A DNA stretch of 64,000 nt from Microplitis mediator. Taxonomy: Eukaryota > Arthropoda > Insecta > Hymenoptera > Braconidae. Both the position numbers and the translations under genes were made by a program. The notes beneath the pieces are model-generated. The model had not been told where the DNA came from and made no database searches. It saw only the letters and a list, made by a program, of their open reading frames with translations. Shown piece after piece: positions 46,491 to 58,300 of the stretch. The DNA is taken from the NCBI RefSeq assembly GCF_029852145.1, contig NC_079976.1, positions 21,354,617 to 21,418,616 of the forward strand, written 5' to 3'. Position 1 is the first letter of the stretch; every line of letters starts with the position of its first letter.

Positions 46491-47728
46491 TAGTGTTGCA
46501 AAAAAACAATCGATTAATCGAATAATCGATTTTTTAGTTTGAATAATCGATTTATTTAAATCGATTATATATGCTTCGATTAATCGATAGGAAATCGATT
46601 AAAATTTCAAAATACGATTTTTAAAAATCGATTTTTTTCATAAAACAATAAAAAAAAGTTTTTTTTTTAATTACGTAAATCAATACCTACAATGATTTTC
46701 AATTAATTTATTAAGCGCATTAAACACATATTTAGAGAAAATTTATTTTTAATAAAAAAAAAAACAGTTTGTTCCACAATCAATTACAATAATCGATTAT
46801 TAGCAATTCGATTGCGCAACTTTAAAGTTGTAGTCATTGAAAAATCGACTGTCTTAAAATCTTAGAAAAAAAAAAAAATTAATAGAAAAATTAAAATTTG
46901 AATAGTAAAAACAAATAAAGCACTCTCTAATGCTTCGCATTATGAGTCGTGCAATTATGGAAAAACCGTCGTCTATCATTTAATTTATTGTAAGCATTTT
47001 CAATACTGATGTTTTAAAAATATGAAATCGATTATTCCACAATCGATTGTTTATTATACGATTTTGCAACTTTAAAGTTGGGTTTAAAAAATCGATTGTT
47101 AAAAAAAAATTGTCAAAAACATTTTTTATTATGTTTATAATGAAATAATCTTCAATATTCACATATTAGTTGTCTATTATTTCGATAACCTAATCGATTT
47201 ATTCAAATCAAAAAAATTTCTCGCTATAAAAATGTAGGTGTCTCCCATACAAAAAATATATATATCCGGACATATCCGGGCAAATCTGCATATATGAGAA
47301 ATATATTTATATATATGTTGCATATATGTGACATATTCTAGATTTGCCCGGATATATATTTTTTTCGTATGGGCTCTAGAAGTCATCCGCTTTTTATGTG
47401 TATTATTATAACAAATTGTTACCTTACATTTAACAAAAAGGCAACAAGTTTTTTTTATGCCGTTTGGGATCAGAATTAACTAGCAGGTGTAGCTTTTGAA
47501 TTTTTGAAAATAAGAGTCAAAAATTCGATTGTCATAATCGATTGTTATACAGCCAATTGTACAACTATACAGTTGTTTCAAAAAACAATCGCTTTTTTTG
47601 AATTTCAAATAATCGATTCTTCGAAAAATCGATTATTTGCAAACGATTAATCGGCTCTATCGATTATTTCAGTTGGATTATAATCGATTGTTAACAATCG
47701 ATTATTTCATTCGATTGTTGCAACACTA
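46491..47728. mobile_element. hAT-like element with 8-bp duplication CAACTGGC
   Basis: The ends TAGTGTTGCAAAAAAACAATCG and the mirror of TAGTGTTGCAACAATCG are flanked by CAACTGGC (46483-46490 and 47729-47736). TAG ends and an exact 8-bp duplication are hallmarks of hAT transposons. The 1.24-kb interior is full of AATCGATT words in both orientations and has no transposase frame, so the element is non-autonomous. It lies 120 bp upstream of the MATH-BTB start codon. Confidence 0.85.
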
Positions 47729-47755
47729 CAACTGGCGACCCTGGCAACATTGCAG

Positions 47756-49840
47756 CCAGATCGTGGGATATTTTTACCCCCTCCTGCCCATACACTCCAT
47801 GCTATTTGACCGCGGGAAGGGGTAAAAATATCCCACGATCGGGAAGACCTCTTTGGGATAGGTTCCAATTGGAAAAGTAACCGATAGGACATATCCCAAT
47901 AACCCAGATCCCTATTACCTAAATTACCAATTACTAATAATCCCGATGACCCAAATTTCCAATCACTTAAAATCCCGATCACCAGTAATTTCAATTACCA
48001 ATACTACCAATTACCCAAATTACCAATAACCCAAAAGTTCAATAGCTTAATTTTTCGTTAACCAGAAACATTGATGACAAGACAATCCGATTGGACAGGT
48101 TTCGTAAACTCAAAGTCGATTTCTTTCTAATCGACAGATGATACTTATTTTAAAAAGTACACTCAGTTATTATATAGATAGCCAAAAACTATTATAAAAT
48201 GAAATTTCATATAATAGTAGTTTATCTATCGAGTGCGATCGTGTTTAAGACGCGAGTGTGAAGATTGGTGCCCGAGCCGGAGGCGAGGGTACCAACACAC
48301 GAGCGTCTTAGACTCGATTGTACTAGATAAATACATTAGTTTTTGTGACAGATATTTGAAATTTACTACATTTAGTGCCTATAAATGGCAGGTTATAAAT
48401 CCGTGTTAATTAATTTGGTAAGATTGTTTCGAGTATTTGTTGAAAATTACAGAGAAGTCGGCAAGTGGACGAATTAAAATGATGATAAATTTTGTCACAA
48501 GATGGCTCGTTAAGTTACTTCGATATTTTTTGGTCGTTTGCTATCGCACATGTAACCAAAAAATATTTTGTGATCCGATGATGACGTCACTATTAGAACG
48601 ATTAGGTATATTTTTTACCAGCTGTGTCTTATCTAATATTTTTAGCTGCCGACTATAGGCGCTAAATGTCGTAGATTTCAAGTGTCTGTCACAAAAATAT
48701 ATTTAAATTTTAAAAATCAAAAATTTTTACGTGTTTTTTTTTAAATCATTTTTTACAATTAAATCATCAATGATAATTATTTTTGATAAGAATAATGTTT
48801 ATTAATATTATTTTTAATTTATTATAATTTTTATATCGTTAAGTTAAGTGATATTTACGACTTATCGTTATTTATATTCTTATATTAACGAATTACTTTT
48901 AAAAAAAATACATGTATACATCGACCCCATCGTCTGCAAAAATTAACAGTGTCATTTGTAAAGTGTCGCATGTGGTAAAGTGGCACCTACTGTGTTTATA
49001 ATTTGTTAAAAAAAATTTTTGTGTTTCATGTTAATGCACTGTATTATTCATATTTATTATTTTTCAATAAAATATTAACAATTTAAATAACTAAGACATT
49101 TAAATATAATTATATATTAATATAAATTTAATACATGAATATGAATTTAAATGAAGCAATTGGTGCGACGATGGTAATTATTACTATTATTATTATTTAT
49201 AAAAAATAAAATAAATATATTAATAATAATAATAGAAGTGTATTTTTTTTAAAAGTAATTCGTTAATATAAGAATATAAATAACGATAAGTCGTAAATAT
49301 CACTTAACTTAACGATATAAAAATTATAATAAATTAAAAATAATATTAATAAACATTATTCTTATAAAAAATAATTATCATTGATGATTTAATTGTAAAA
49401 AATGATATAAAAAAAAAAAACGTAAAAATATTTGATTTTTAAAATTTAGATATATTTATATGAAATTTCATTTTATAATAGTTTTTGGCTATCTATATAA
49501 TAACTGAGTGTACTTTTTAAAATAAGTATCATCTGTCGATTAGAAAGAAATCGACTTTGAGTTTACGAAACCTGTCCAATCGGATTGTCTTGTCATCAAT
49601 GCTTCTGGTTAACGAAAAATTAAGCTATCGAACTTTTGGGTTATTGGTAATTTGGGTAATTGGTAGTATTGGTAATTGAAATTACTGGTGATCGTGATTT
49701 TAGGTGATTGGAAATTTGGGTCATCGGGATTATTAGTAATTGGTAATTCAGGTAATAGAGATCTGGGTTATTGAGATATGTCCTATCGGTTACTTTGCCA
49801 ATTGGAACCTATCCCAAAGAGGTCTTCCCCCACGATCTGG
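47756..49840. mobile_element. Foldback element with CCAGATCGTGGG ends
   Basis: The ends CCAGATCGTGGG and CCCACGATCTGG enclose arms of about 0.6 kb: 47840-48215 plus 48698-48915 on the left, and 49238-49835 on the right. They pair throughout (GACCTCTTTGGGATAGG, CCAATTACC words, GTCGATTTCTTTCTAATCG). The outer part is rich in TAATTGG/CCAATTA words. A further small hairpin with GATATTTTTACCCC and its mirror occurs only at the left end (47760-47840). The left arm is interrupted by a 0.48-kb insert. No transposase frame is present. Confidence 0.7.
48216..48697. mobile_element. Insert in the left arm of the foldback element
   Basis: The opposite arm lacks this stretch: its mirror reads straight through TATATTTATATGAAATTTC. 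The insert consists of a GC-core hairpin (48222-48330, centre CCCGAGCCGGAGGCGAGG) and an inverted repeat with 45-bp arms (48341 and 48653; TTTTGTGACAGATATTTG and mirror). A plus-strand frame at 48437 is unsupported. Confidence 0.65.
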
Positions 49841-49925
49841 CAACACTGGACGCAACTGCGCGCTACGCAATGAAGCAGTTTAGTCGCCTCGGACACGCCC
49901 TACGCTTTTGCTGGCATGGCAGGTA

Positions 49926-50410
49926 CCCTAATAGCACAGTTTGCTTTAGCAAAAGTTTACTTGAATTTTTCGTCAAATTTCCGTCAACTTCGGACTTTTC
50001 CATTTTTTACGACAATTTGTATGCAACTTGCTACTGAATTTGACGTAAATTTACTGCCCGAATTAGAATGCAAATTCACTTCAAAAGTTGACTAGAAAAA
50101 AGTTGTCGTTAATTTTCAGGCAAATTTTATGTCAATTTGTTGTTAATTTGATTTGAAAGATTGTTAAGTATTTTTTTACCGTAGAATTGGAGACATTTTT
50201 ATGTATAAATTTGCTTATCTTCTGAAATGGTAAGAATGAACATTACCGATTTTTTTTTTCGTAAAAAGTTATCTTTAAATTAAGCAAAAATTAAGCGCAA
50301 ATTTTTATTTTCAATTTTTGCTGTCAAATTGACTGCAAAGTCGGGCAGCAAATTTCAGGTAATTTTAACATCAAATTACCGTCAATTTCAAGCTAAAGTG
50401 GCTATTAGGG
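49926..50410. mobile_element. CCCTAATAGC element, complete, TA duplication
   Basis: The element starts CCCTAATAGCACAGTTTGC and ends GCTAAAGTGGCTATTAGGG, with TA on each side (49924-49925 and 50411-50412). The interior repeats TCAATTTGAC, ACGTAAATTT and CAAATT-type words in both orientations, less regularly than the other CCC-ended elements. Partial copies occur at 25060, 27530, 43152, 43411 and 51268, making it the commonest family in the window. Confidence 0.75.
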
Positions 50411-50458
50411 TATACGACTCAGCCATAAGCGCGACCCTTCCTTGATAGCCACACTCTA

Positions 50459-50563
50459 AGGGTGCGTTCCACTAAGCGTTCACACGCTCAAAACGCCTCA
50501 AAATTCAATCCTATCTAAATACACGTGAGCGTGGCGTTGTGAACGTCAAGTGGAACGCACCCT
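50459..50563. mobile_element. Small element with AGGGTGCGTTCC ends
   Basis: AGGGTGCGTTCCACT at the left is mirrored at the right; inner arms AAGCGTTCACACGC and GTGGCGTTGTGAACGT also pair. At 105 bp it is a typical hairpin MITE. Confidence 0.7.
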
Positions 50564-50570
50564 AAATATA

Positions 50571-51724
50571 CCCTGATAACCAAGTTGGTCACAACTTGTT
50601 GACAACCTACTCCCCATAAGCCATGTTTTTTACGAAATTGGGTTTTTTGCATTTTTGGGTTCTTAGGATGTCCCTCCATAGAAATCAATCAAAATATGTA
50701 TCAAATCAGCGTTTAAAAAAAAATTAACGGGGTGACAGCAATTTCATTTAATTGAGAAATCCCATAAGTCAATGACTCAAATAAACATATGCAGTTTTAG
50801 TTTTACAGAAATAATTTTTTTTGTTTTTTTATTTAAAATTCGCGCTTTTTTGGGAAATTAATTTCAAATGTTGTTTTATTGTTGACTGTTATAGGATTAA
50901 TTAAAATGTTTAAACTAATTATAATTTTTTGTAATTTCTGAGTTTCAGAGTTCAAATACATATTTAATACTTCATTTTATCAGTGTAATAAATGATTTGA
51001 GTGGAAACATTTAAAAAAACAATGATTTTATAACTTTTTTTTCCGTTTGGTTGAGAAACCCCTTAAGTCAATCAACTTTAAATAATTTTTTTAAGTAGTT
51101 TCAGTTAAAAAATTAAATTTTCTTGTTGAAATCTTTTTCAGATACGCTAACATTATTGTATTCAATTATTTATTTATTATTTTAATGTCAAGTTTTTCCA
51201 AAAAAATGTTTTTCGTGTTTCCTGAAAAATTTTGTTTTTTTGACTTATGGGGTTTCTCAAATAAACGATTCAAATGGTAAGAATGAACATTACTGACTTT
51301 TTTTATCCTAAGAGTTACCTCTAAATTGAAGAAAAATTAACCGCAAATTTTTCTTTTCAACTTTTGCTGTGAAATTGTCGGCAATTTTGGGCAGCAGGTA
51401 TCAGATAATTTTAACATCAAATTACTGTCAGTTTCAAGCTAAAGTGGCTATTAGGGCAGTTACGGTTGAGTTGACAATAAATTGTCTGTAACTTGACTTC
51501 AATTTGACTACAAGTGTTACTGTCAGACAATGACCGTAAGTTAATTGAAAGTTTCACTTCAAATTGATGGCAAGTTTTTCTGTCAAATTACATTCAGATG
51601 ACAGCAGTAGATTTGCATCAACTTGCACGCAAGTATTATCCAGCCGAGGCTTGCCAGAAACTTGTCGTTACTAGCCGAAAATGTTTCACTGCAGAACTTG
51701 TTGAGCAAAGTGTGGCTATCAGGG
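50571..51724. mobile_element. Element with CCCTGATA ends, containing a fragment of another family
   Basis: The left end CCCTGATAACCAAGTTGG and the mirrored right end (CTTGTTGAGC...GGCTATCAGGG) resemble one another, and a related end CTTGATAGCCACAC lies at 50440. No matching target duplication was found. Within it, 51268-51456 is the right half of a CCCTAATAGC-family element ending GGCTATTAGGG, and the rest has phrases such as CCCCATAAGTC and its mirror. Confidence 0.45.
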
Positions 51725-52308
51725 TCAGGTTAATGACAATGAAAGAGTACAGCAGGAGTTGACGTATATTTGCCGTCAACTTCTCGTAGCAAGCCTAGAA
51801 TTCAATTTGTCCGAAATCTACTGCCGTGATTGGACGGCAAAATGAAAGCAAACTAACGCAGCAACACTGGATATGTATATATACATATATATATGATATA
51901 TGTTTATATGGCGAGTAGTGTGATGGCATTTGTGACTTGTGACAGTAAAATCTGTCCAAGTAATCTAAAGTGGCAAATAAAACAATACCATTCAATTGAT
52001 AAAAAACTGTGACGCATATTAAGTATAAATAAAATTTCTGTTCATTTAGATTAATAACAAATATAAAAAAAAGAATACAGTGAAATAAAAAAATTCCTCA
52101 AGTTGCCGGACTATTGGAGAACACTAATGGTCTTAACGTATTATTTTACGCCGTTACAACGCTGAACATGATGGAATTTATTTTCTTTTTTTTTTTTTTA
52201 TTACTTCAGAATTATGCTAAATTATCACCAACTGTTATAATAATGGATAATATTTAACAAAGAAATAATTATTAAAAATAATTAATAAAATATTATTCTT
52301 TCGATAGA
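51725..52308 (+). promoter_or_regulatory. Sequence upstream of CEP350
   Basis: No other gene is visible. A TATATA-rich stretch lies at about 51870-51905. A possible 3' splice site (TTCTTTCGATAG) just before the first ATG at 52309 suggests that a non-coding first exon may lie upstream. Confidence 0.3.
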
Positions 52309-55300
52309 ATGTATGGTAATAAAGAGCCAACTGAGGAGAAAAAAAGTGGTAAATTATTTAGTGATACTAAAATTACTGATAACAAAATTGATTTATCAGA
52401 AACAAAAAAAAAACATTCGACACAGCAAGAACACAAATTTATTTCAAATTCAGAACTAAGTAATTGTCGAGTACAACCCTATCCATTTACATTTATCTCA
52501 GCTGTAAGGCAAAAATTAGCTTTAGCTGTCCAACATGACAATGATGATATAAAAAAAAAATTACCACAAGATTTGGTGGGGAATAAAATTGAAAAAATGG
52601 ATTTTATAAAGCCACTAAAAGTACCTAAAATAAATCCTAAAATATCAGATTATTTTTCTTCGTCTCGTGAAAATACAACACTGCGAAAAAATTTATCACC
52701 AATTCAATCAGTAATTCAACAATCAGAGGAAATTATTTTGCATAAAGAGAGTGATAGAATTTCTAGAAGCTCAGATCGTGTGAGTAGGAAATTAGATTTT
52801 TTATCGTCTCAAGAATTATTAAATGATGATATGAACGTGAAAACCCCAGATGTTTCATCTCAGTCATTTTCACGAAAAAAGTTTGACCACTCGCGTGATA
52901 ATTCTCGTGAAAAAGAAAATCGTAGCAAACGGATTAAAAAAGATGATTTAAATTTATCAAGAGAAGGCGATTCATCTATCGAAAGTATAAAACGAATAAG
53001 AAATTCAAAACATGTTTCACGCCGAGATATTAAAGATTTACTATCAAATTCTTCAATAAAAAGTGACCGGCATACAACGCATTTAATAAAAGATAATGAT
53101 CCAGTAAAAAAAACGAAAACAAAAAATTTTGGGTTATCTAATAAAAAAGATGATGAAAAAAAAATACGCTCAGCAAGTTTACATTCAGGAAAATTATCAA
53201 GAGATAAATCTCTCGAAGCACGAGGAAAAACAACAAGCAGTGAATCGATAAGTGATCGCAATTATAAACTTCATGATTATATTACCGTCAGAGAAGGTTC
53301 AAGATCTTCAATTATTGATACAAATCATAAATATAATAGTAATGATTGTCAAAGTCAAAGTTCAAATGGTTTATCTCAAATTTCCGATCAACAAAAATAT
53401 CATATTGCATTAGATAGTAAACAATTGAAGCATCAATTTAATCCAAAAGAATCATATAAGAAAAATTTAGAAAAAACAAAATTATCAACAAATAAAATCC
53501 ATCATCGATCAAGTGGAATGTCAGTTCATGATTCTCGTTCAGATGACAACGAATTAATTACTAAATCAGATAGCATATATACAGAATTATCATCTCAGCA
53601 ACTGAAAAATAAAGATGATAAAATAATTGCAATTAATAATCCCAATCCATCGCAAAATTTAACATCATTTGGTGAATTAAACAGTATTGGTGTCAATAAA
53701 AAAATCGATGCGTCTCAATCATCGGATGACTTATTTTTGGATTCACGTAAAATATCATTTCGAGATCATAATTATTCTCCACAAGAAGAGTTTTGTAATT
53801 TAGTAACACCTAATTTAAATTTAGTTTCTCGGCCTAAAAGAAAAAAAGATTTACGTTGTAAATCATTACTAAAGGATGATTTAATACAAGGATCTATGAA
53901 ACAAAAATCTCATCCATCGAATGATAAACAAGAAGACATGCCTTTATTACACCCAACTGCACTGCACATGCAATTTCAAGCAGAATTACATTTATTTGAC
54001 TCGTACAATGAATCTATTAGACAAGTTATAGATGTTGAAAATTCATTATACAATGTAAAACAAGATCAAGCAAGAGAAAAATTACAAATGCAACAGTTAA
54101 TGGCTGATACTAATAAACATAACTCAATTCCATCAAAAGTTCATCAAGTTAACAGTAATGATTTGATAGCTAAAGAAAATATTGACATAGAAGATGATAA
54201 AGTGAGTGTTAAAGTTGCAGAAGTACAAACTCAAACAGCAAATGATATTGCTACACAAACAGATACATTATTTACACGTGATAATAATGAGTCACGGTTA
54301 TTATATCCTGAAATAACATATACAACAGAATCTTCAATAAATACACCTAAGATGTCATTAAAAACAATTGAATTTGAAGATTTTAATCAATTAGATGATA
54401 TTTCTCTGCCAAACAAAATGAGAACAATGTCGGAGATAAGTTTACACGAAACAACATCATCGATAAAAACTGAAACTGGCACTGAAATAAACATATCAAC
54501 TCGTGATGTAACTTGTTCATTTAACAAAGATATTGATTTAGAAATGGCCCAATTAATTAAAGATGAAAAACAAATGTATGATAAAATTGAAATGTTATTT
54601 AAATCCCGTGAAAAAACTTTACATGATCGTACAAGAAAATTAGTTAAATTAGAAGAACAAAAACGCGCACTAAGAGATACGGGACAAGACAGTCGAATTA
54701 GTTCAGTAAAAAAAAAACAACGAGCTTTATTATTAAAATTACAGCAAGAAAAAGATGAAATGAATCGATTGAAAGAACTACATAAATTAGCAAGTCAAGA
54801 ACGTAAAGTTATGTTACAAAAACAAAGGAATATGTTTAATCCACAAATGTCAACAAAAAATTTTTTAACTAAGCTAAAACGTAGCGCAGATAGTCAGTCT
54901 CCGAGAAGATTATCAGGTCCGATGAAAGGATATGATATAAGAAGTAATAGTTCTATCAGTTCATTAATAGACTCAGATAAATCGCAAATAGATCGATCAC
55001 AATTAGATGAAAAAATGATTACTTCTGATGTAAGTATAAATGATAAAACAAATGAAAAATCTTTACAAGGTTTAGAAACTTTAATGTCTCAAAAAATAAT
55101 TGACTTGAAAAATGATAAATATAAAAAATTTTTTGAAGAATCCAGTAATTCATCGCATTTAGAAATTTCATCACCTCAAAAGTGTCATCAAATGAGAGCA
55201 CGTAAATTTGAAGAAAAAATGCCAAAAAGTGATTTATTATGTTTGAAAGGATATCATTTAGAACTTGGATCAAAATTACAACGGGCACATCAAAACAGTA

Positions 55301-58300
55301 ATAATAATAACAATAATAATATATCTGTTAATAAAACTTTAGATAACTCGTCAGATATTAAAACTGAGTCTGATACATTAGTTGAAGAGTTATCAAAAAA
55401 ATCTAAATTGAAAGATAGAAATGATATAATTGGTGATAATGATCATGAAATAACTAAGAATTTAAAGAAAAGTGATAAGCCAATGATTATTGAACGAGAT
55501 TCATTGAAAAAATTTCAATATAATCAGGAATCTAAAGTAAACAGTAAACGTAAAAATACAAAAAATTTAAAAAGTAAATCTCCGGCTAATGTATTGACGG
55601 AAAATTTATTAAAATCAAAGTTGAATTTACATACTACTGATGATATTGTTAAGTACAAACGTTCAAAAGTTGAAAAAGAATTACTGCAGCCAGATGATGA
55701 ATATCGACAGCCAATACTTGATGGAACAAATTTAAATGACAGTCAAAATTCATTTCAAGCACTTGTTAAACATTCACAAGCTGTTAAAGAAAAAAACAAT
55801 AAGCTTTTACGTGATATTGCCAATGAACGTGGAACTGCAGAAAATATATCAACACAACATATGATTGAAAATGGTTTAATTGATTATAACACTACTAATA
55901 TCAATATGAAAGATGGAGATATACAAAATCTTGGAAACATATCGACTAGATCACAAGTTAGCACTTTTACTATTTCACGTCACAGTTCTGGAGATAGCGA
56001 AAAGAGTTACTCAAGATCAGTCGTAATTAGATCACAACAAGATCATCAGTTCAAAACATCCAAAAAGTTAGAGCAGTAAGTAAAGCAGTTATTTTTAATA
56101 GTAAAATTATTTATTTATTAATTTTTTTTTTCCTATTCTAATTAAATTTTATTGATTTAGTTGTAAAAAAAAAAATGAATTAACACTTTTCTGTATTTTG
56201 ATGTCAGTATATTCTAAAAATAAACGTGAAATGCAGTGTATCCATGATAGCTTGAAGCTTTTGTAAAAATAGATTTTCAGTAGTTTTTGTATCATGTTTA
56301 AAATTAAAATTTATCAGTGCATTAAATCATTTAAAAATGTAAATCAAAGAATAATTCTGTTTTTATTTTACATAGAATGTTTAATGCATTTTTTTTACTG
56401 ATATTTGAAAAAAAAAAGAAAAAAACAAGAAAAAAGAAAATTGCACTTTTTGTTTTTTCTTTAATTTTGCAATTTTTTAAATTAGTGAATTACATTTGTT
56501 CGAAAAAATATTACAGAGTCTTACATGCACGAGAAGCTGCTCTTAACACCCGTCGCAATTGTGTTGAAGATTGGATTGCCTGGCATGCAAAGCTTAAAGC
56601 AGAAGAAAATCGTGTTGCTCGTATGGAGGAAGCTGCTTTAAAACTTGTCACTGCAACCACTAATGCTTTTTCTTGCAATGGTAAGTTCGATACACTATAT
56701 AATTTTAAAGATATATCGTAGAAAATCACGCACTCATTCAAAATATTAATCTTTTTATTTATTTCTATTTAACTATAAATAACTATATCTATTAGACTGA
56801 TTCAAAAAAATCGACTAATTTTTTTTTTCTTCATTATATCGAAAATATTGTTGGAAATGACGAAAAAAAAATACTGTGAAAGTTTGAGCTCTTAATATTA
56901 ATATAAACAACTGCCGCATCGCAATTTTCTATTTCCTGTTTAAATAACATGGGAAAATTTATTTTTTAAGCTTTGGAATTTTGTAGCTCACGATGGGACC
57001 AATACTTTTGAATGTTCAAGACATATTCTTATGGGAAATTTGACGCTCTACAAAAAAGGTCTCTTATAATTTTTCGATATTTTTATTTCTTCAAAAGTAA
57101 TTCGAAGTTAAAGTTAGATTGACGATAAATTTTCACATTTTTTAAATTTTTTGACGCAACCATCAACTTTATCCGAAAATTTTAGAGGACATTTTTTGTA
57201 GAGCATTTTATTTCCTACAACTTATTTCAGAGAAAATTTTCGATATTTCTCATAAGTCGTAAGTTATTCGCAATTAACTGAAAATTTAATATAATTAATT
57301 TTGAGCAACAAAATTTAAATTATTTAAGAATATTTTCAGTTAATTGCAAATAACATACGACTTATGAGAAATATCGAAAATTTTCTCTGAGATAAGTTGT
57401 AGGAAATAAAATGCTCTACAAAAAATGCCCTCTAAAATTTTCGGATAAAGTTGATGGTTGCGTCAAAAAATTTAAAAAATGTGAAAATTTATCGTCAGTC
57501 TAATTTTAACTTCGAATTACTTTTGAAGAAATAAAAATATCGAAAAATTATAAGAGACCTTTTTTATAGAGCGTCAAATTTCCCATAAGAATATGTCTTG
57601 AACATTCAAAAGTATTGGTCCCACGGTGAGCTACAAAATTCCAAAGCTTAAAAAATAAATTTTCCCATGTTATTTAAACGGGAAATAGAAAATTGCGATG
57701 CGGCAGTTATTAATATTAATATTAAGAGCTCAAATTTTCACAGTATTTTTTTTTCGTCATTTCCAACAATATTTTCGATAAAATGAAGAAAAAAAAAATT
57801 AGTCGATTTTTTTGAATCAGTCTAACATCTATTTTACCACATTTTTATTGACTCGCTTTCATATATGTCTGTTCGGGTGGAATTTTGTAATTGATTTTAA
57901 ACTATCTTTCCGATAAGCTAGAGACTTGAAATTTGGAACATAGATCAGAATTAGATGACAATACAAGAAAATGGAAAAAAAAAAAAACGAAGAAGGAGAC
58001 GCAGTAGAAGAAGAGGAAAAAAAAATCGAACAAAAAATTCATATTCGTTTGTTTGTCTGTTCAGTACAAATTTTTATAATTAATTTAAAACTAACTGCAG
58101 GATGAGTTATATTTTTGAACATAGTTCACAACTGGATGACAGATAAAAAGAATCTAGCTTTTATTTGTTTTAACATTTTTAAGTATAAATCTTTTAAAAA
58201 ATGAGTGATATATTATTGGTAGGTAGATGTAGCGATTTTCTACTTCAGACATGATAAAATGAAAAGAAACTGAAATAAACCTGAAATTTGTCGCATATCT

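Noticed and set aside
52860..55288. Minus-strand frames within the long CEP350 first exon
   Set aside because: They are shadows of the 1255-codon plus-strand frame, which is supported by splice phase and conserved motifs.
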